Both the position numbers and the translations under genes were made by a program. From Planctomycetota bacterium (GTDB lineage Bacteria > Planctomycetota > Brocadiia > JAJRTI01), in the NCBI GenBank assembly GCA_024278415.1, contig JAJRTI010000844.1, forward strand, positions 1 to 10,077: a stretch of 10,077 nt of DNA. The letters are read 5' to 3'. The notes below the pieces were generated by a model that saw nothing but the letters and a program-made list of their open reading frames with translations, was not told the origin of the DNA and did not search any database. How positions within the stretch are numbered: the stretch's first letter is position 1; the number at the start of each line of letters is the position of its first letter. Shown here piece by piece: positions 7,784 to 10,077 of this stretch.

Positions 7784-7818
7784 TGGCTCTGATGATCTCA
7801 GCCATTCTGGCGTGCCCC

Positions 7819-8109
7819 TCAGTCAAGCCACACCTCAAGCCGAGACAGTCTCGCCGTACCTTCGCACCATGGACATGCCTCGTTGCTGTTGGCAGCCAAA
7901 GCCGCGTCGTAGGGCGGCTCTGCAGCACCGGTCCCGCTGCAGTACGGACATGGCACATCAGTGTTCAGGTAACTGAAGGCCAAGACAGCAAGTGCCGCGA
8001 GTATTGCAGCTACGAATCCCCAATGGCGGCGCTGCCATCTGACGGCAGACCAGAGGCTGATGCGTGATTCTTTGTTACACCGTGTCGTCGCACCTGTTGT
8101 CTTGACCAT
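7819..8109 (-). CDS. Small single-pass membrane protein with paired CxxC motifs, downstream of RHS3
   Basis: 96 residues from the ATG at 8109. This start is preferred over the ATG at 8139 (106 residues) because GGCGGAG lies just upstream of it. A basic N-terminus (RWQRRHW) is followed by one hydrophobic helix (~30-48, GFVAAILAALAVLAFSYL), which the positive-inside rule would place with the C-terminus outside the cytoplasm. The tail holds CPYCSGTG (C54, C57) and CPWCEGTA (C79, C82), close to the CxxCxGxG repeats of DnaJ-type zinc fingers, so it may bind zinc or form disulfides. It begins 89 nt after the RHS3 stop and ends 54 nt before the RHS2 start. Its position and size suit an immunity or accessory protein for the RHS3 tip; this is inferred and I know no matching family. 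Confidence 0.65.
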   Translation of the reverse strand: MVKTTGATTRCNKESRISLWSAVRWQRRHWGFVAAILAALAVLAFSYLNTDVPCPYCSGTGAAEPPYDAALAANSNEACPWCEGTARLSRLEVWLD

Positions 8110-8198
8110 GCTTCTCCGCCTATCCTCTCGCAGGCCCATGTCCGGCGTACATGCCCATCTGGGCGGGCCTTGCGTTGGGCCATGGATGTCACAGAGAT

Positions 8199-10077
8199 CT
8201 AAAGAGGACGCTTTGTGTAGTAGACGCCCTTCGGGTCACCGGAACCCTGTGGGCAGTCGTAGATACGGACAGTCCACACACTAACCTTCAACGGCAGCTT
8301 GACGGCAGGAGGACAGCACTTCTTGTTCTTGTACAGCGTTCTTGAGCAAGACTGCACGAAGTCAGCATCAACGATCAGCGGAGTCGTCAGCGGCCCGTTC
8401 TGCCCCCCGATTACCCCGCCTGGAGGAAGAGGGGCAGTTGTGGTGACGGCTATCTCTATATATGACAGCAAGGTCATCGCAAAGTCATATGCCTCGGCTG
8501 TCGCGCGGACGACGCCAAGCTGCCACCAAGTTTTCGGGTAGAGAGATTGCCTCACGCCTGTTGTGAGCACGAAGCTAGCCTGGAGATAGTCTCCTCGTAC
8601 CGTCGCAGTTGCGCTGCTTGCGTTGTGGACCTCTCCATGGGTCGGAGGGAAGCGGACCACCATTCCCTCTGGATCGATGAGAATCGATGCCCTGTTTGAG
8701 ACAAGAGCGTAGAGGGACGCTGCTGGGTCGTAGGGAAGACGATCCCGAGAAAAGAATCTGCCCGTACGAATGTCATAGCTTCTCGTCGGGCTCAACCGCG
8801 CCGCGCCTACATCAATCAGCCTAATGTAGGTCGCGGGGAAGCCGAAAGGGTTGGTTGCCGTTCCTGTCTCGTCGAGCATCTGTCCGAAGGGGCTGTATTC
8901 GCAGCTCCTGACCATGTCCTCTGACGCATCGGTCAAGTCCTTGACCCCTCCGACTTGATCCATGTGGTAGGCGAACGTGTCGCCTTGATCGTCTTCGACC
9001 TCAAGCAAGCTGAACGCACCGTGGACAGGTGTTTGGCCGTGCGAGTAGGCGCGCTTGAGGTCGCCAGCAGCGTCGCGTTCGAGGATGATGTTGAGGCCGT
9101 CCCAAGTGTAACTCGTTTCGCCAGTGCTGTCGATGATCTGCGTGCGGACATTGTCGCCATCGTAGCTGAAGTAGTTCGGCGTGAACGTGGCGTCTCGGGT
9201 CCAGATCGCGGCGATGTTGTTGCGGGCGTCGTAGTCGTAGTACGTCGTGTCGTCGCCGTCGACCGCGCGGGCGATCTGGTTGCCGTGGCCGTCGTACGTG
9301 TACGCGGCGTCTTCGCTCGGCGAACTCTCGGCTGTCAGCTCGTTTGCATCGTCATACGTGTACGTCGTGGTCACGCTGTCCGCGACGAGACCCGTGCGGT
9401 TGCCGACCTTGTCGTAGTCGTACTCGTACGAGCGCAGCATCTCGCCGGAATCTTGCCATTCGGCCTTGGTGAGCCGATGCAGTCCGTCGTACTCGTAGTA
9501 CCAGCAGCTCCCGTCTTCCTTGACCGCGGTCAGCGGGTTGCCCGCGGCGTCCCGCGTGAACTCGAACGTCATGATCGGCGTGAGATCCGACTTCACGTCG
9601 AAGATATTCACCTCCCGGCCAGCCGCGTCGTAGTTGTGATACGAGATCGTGCCGTTCGGCAGGAGCTTCTGGATCATGCGCCATGCCGCGTCGTACTCGT
9701 AGTACGTGTGCCGGTCGCTGTTTGACGTGGCCACGGCCATGCGATCGGCCGCGTCGTACTGGTAGGCCATCTCGTTCTCGAGCGGATCAATGAGGCGCGT
9801 CCGGTTGCCCACCGCGTCGAACTCGTAATATGTGTGGAGGTCGCCCGGCTGGGTGCGGACCGTGGGCCGCCCAAGAGCGTCATATTGCCACGTGCTCTCC
9901 CCCCACTGGTCCGTCATGTTCGTGCGGCTGCCCGCCGCGTCGTACTCGAAGTACGTGGCCGTGTCATCCGCATAATGCGCCGATATGAGCCGACTAAGCG
10001 CGTCGTATGCGAAGTACGAGGCTAGCCCGCGACCGTCGATGCTGGTCGTGGCGTTGCCCAGCCCATCGTACTCGGTC
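8199..10077 (-). CDS. RHS3: YD-repeat/RHS protein with unique Cys-containing tip (5' end outside window)
   Basis: The frame is open to the right edge (first full codon at 10076), giving 625 residues; the N-terminus and any secretion signal are not visible. YD repeats (TEYDGLGN, FAYDALSRL, YQYDAADRM, YEYDYDKVGNR, YTWDGLN and others) build the beta-propeller/cocoon-type shell known for RHS proteins. Then come PFGFPATY, RSYDIRTGRFFSRDRLPYDPAASLYA (the best preserved RHS core of the three copies; written here as key motifs RSYD, GRFFSRD, SLYALVSN) and DPEG at 8675-8664. The 154-residue tip (8663-8202) has TWWQLGVVRAT, a hydrophobic stretch (FAMTLLSYIEIAV), a Pro/Gly-rich linker and Cys pairs (NKKCCPP, YDCPQG). 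I do not recognise it. This is probably the main gene of the locus, with the small CxxC protein as its partner. Confidence 0.88.
   Translation of the reverse strand, partial: TEYDGLGNATTSIDGRGLASYFAYDALSRLISAHYADDTATYFEYDAAGSRTNMTDQWGESTWQYDALGRPTVRTQPGDLHTYYEFDAVGNRTRLIDPLENEMAYQYDAADRMAVATSNSDRHTYYEYDAAWRMIQKLLPNGTISYHNYDAAGREVNIFDVKSDLTPIMTFEFTRDAAGNPLTAVKEDGSCWYYEYDGLHRLTKAEWQDSGEMLRSYEYDYDKVGNRTGLVADSVTTTYTYDDANELTAESSPSEDAAYTYDGHGNQIARAVDGDDTTYYDYDARNNIAAIWTRDATFTPNYFSYDGDNVRTQIIDSTGETSYTWDGLNIILERDAAGDLKRAYSHGQTPVHGAFSLLEVEDDQGDTFAYHMDQVGGVKDLTDASEDMVRSCEYSPFGQMLDETGTATNPFGFPATYIRLIDVGAARLSPTRSYDIRTGRFFSRDRLPYDPAASLYALVSNRASILIDPEGMVVRFPPTHGEVHNASSATATVRGDYLQASFVLTTGVRQSLYPKTWWQLGVVRATAEAYDFAMTLLSYIEIAVTTTAPLPPGGVIGGQNGPLTTPLIVDADFVQSCSRTLYKNKKCCPPAVKLPLKVSVWTVRIYDCPQGSGDPKGVYYTKRPL
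8675..10077 (-). repeat. Shared RHS core, copy 3
   Basis: Reference copy for the comparison: colinear with 755-2160 (copy 1) apart from the 1-nt deletion there, and with 6819-7783 (copy 2). It continues beyond the right edge. Confidence 0.85.

Noticed and set aside
8010..8192. 60-codon minus ORF in another frame over the small CxxC gene
   Set aside because: Lacks the hydrophobic helix and Cys motifs of the competing frame and has no recognisable feature.

Overview
The window is high-GC bacterial DNA. It carries a tandem set of RHS/YD-repeat genes, all read on the minus strand (right to left). The YD-repeat architecture and the IS1634-like transposase fit an environmental Gram-negative-type bacterium such as Planctomycetota or a similar phylum, but nothing here fixes the lineage.

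Layout in the direction of transcription: (1) RHS3 (10077-8199) enters from the right edge already inside its YD repeats and ends in a 154-residue unique tip. (2) A small membrane protein with two CxxC pairs follows (8109-7819). (3) RHS2 (7764-6112) is a 5'-truncated cassette holding only the last ~310 residues of the shared core plus a different 231-residue tip. (4) A partner gene with a good ribosome-binding site starts 26 nt after the RHS2 stop. It was split by a complete IS element (4036-6015, 17-bp perfect inverted repeats, CTAG duplicated on both sides). Removing the IS and one CTAG rejoins a 396-residue reading frame, of which 2911-4029 still stands as an ORF. (5) A 385-nt gene-free stretch follows, bounded by a 17-nt near-perfect direct repeat. 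(6) RHS1 (2524-99) is a longer core copy with one base deleted near 1494/1495 and a third, unrelated, His/Asp-rich tip. (7) At the far left, the last 28 codons of a possible plus-strand gene converge on RHS1.

The three RHS copies are nearly colinear over the shared core and then diverge completely after a DP-[TE]-G motif. Two of the three are followed by a short-spaced, unrelated, membrane-anchored protein. This is the arrangement of a polymorphic RHS locus: one main gene plus downstream orphan tip cassettes, each with its own partner (possibly immunity), able to swap tips by recombination through the conserved core. Toxicity and immunity are inferred from architecture only. None of the tips matches a toxin family I can name with confidence, though the RHS1 tip has a metal-hydrolase-like HxxxDxxxH pattern. 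The locus shows decay: a frameshift in RHS1, the IS in the RHS2 partner, and no visible partner for RHS1.
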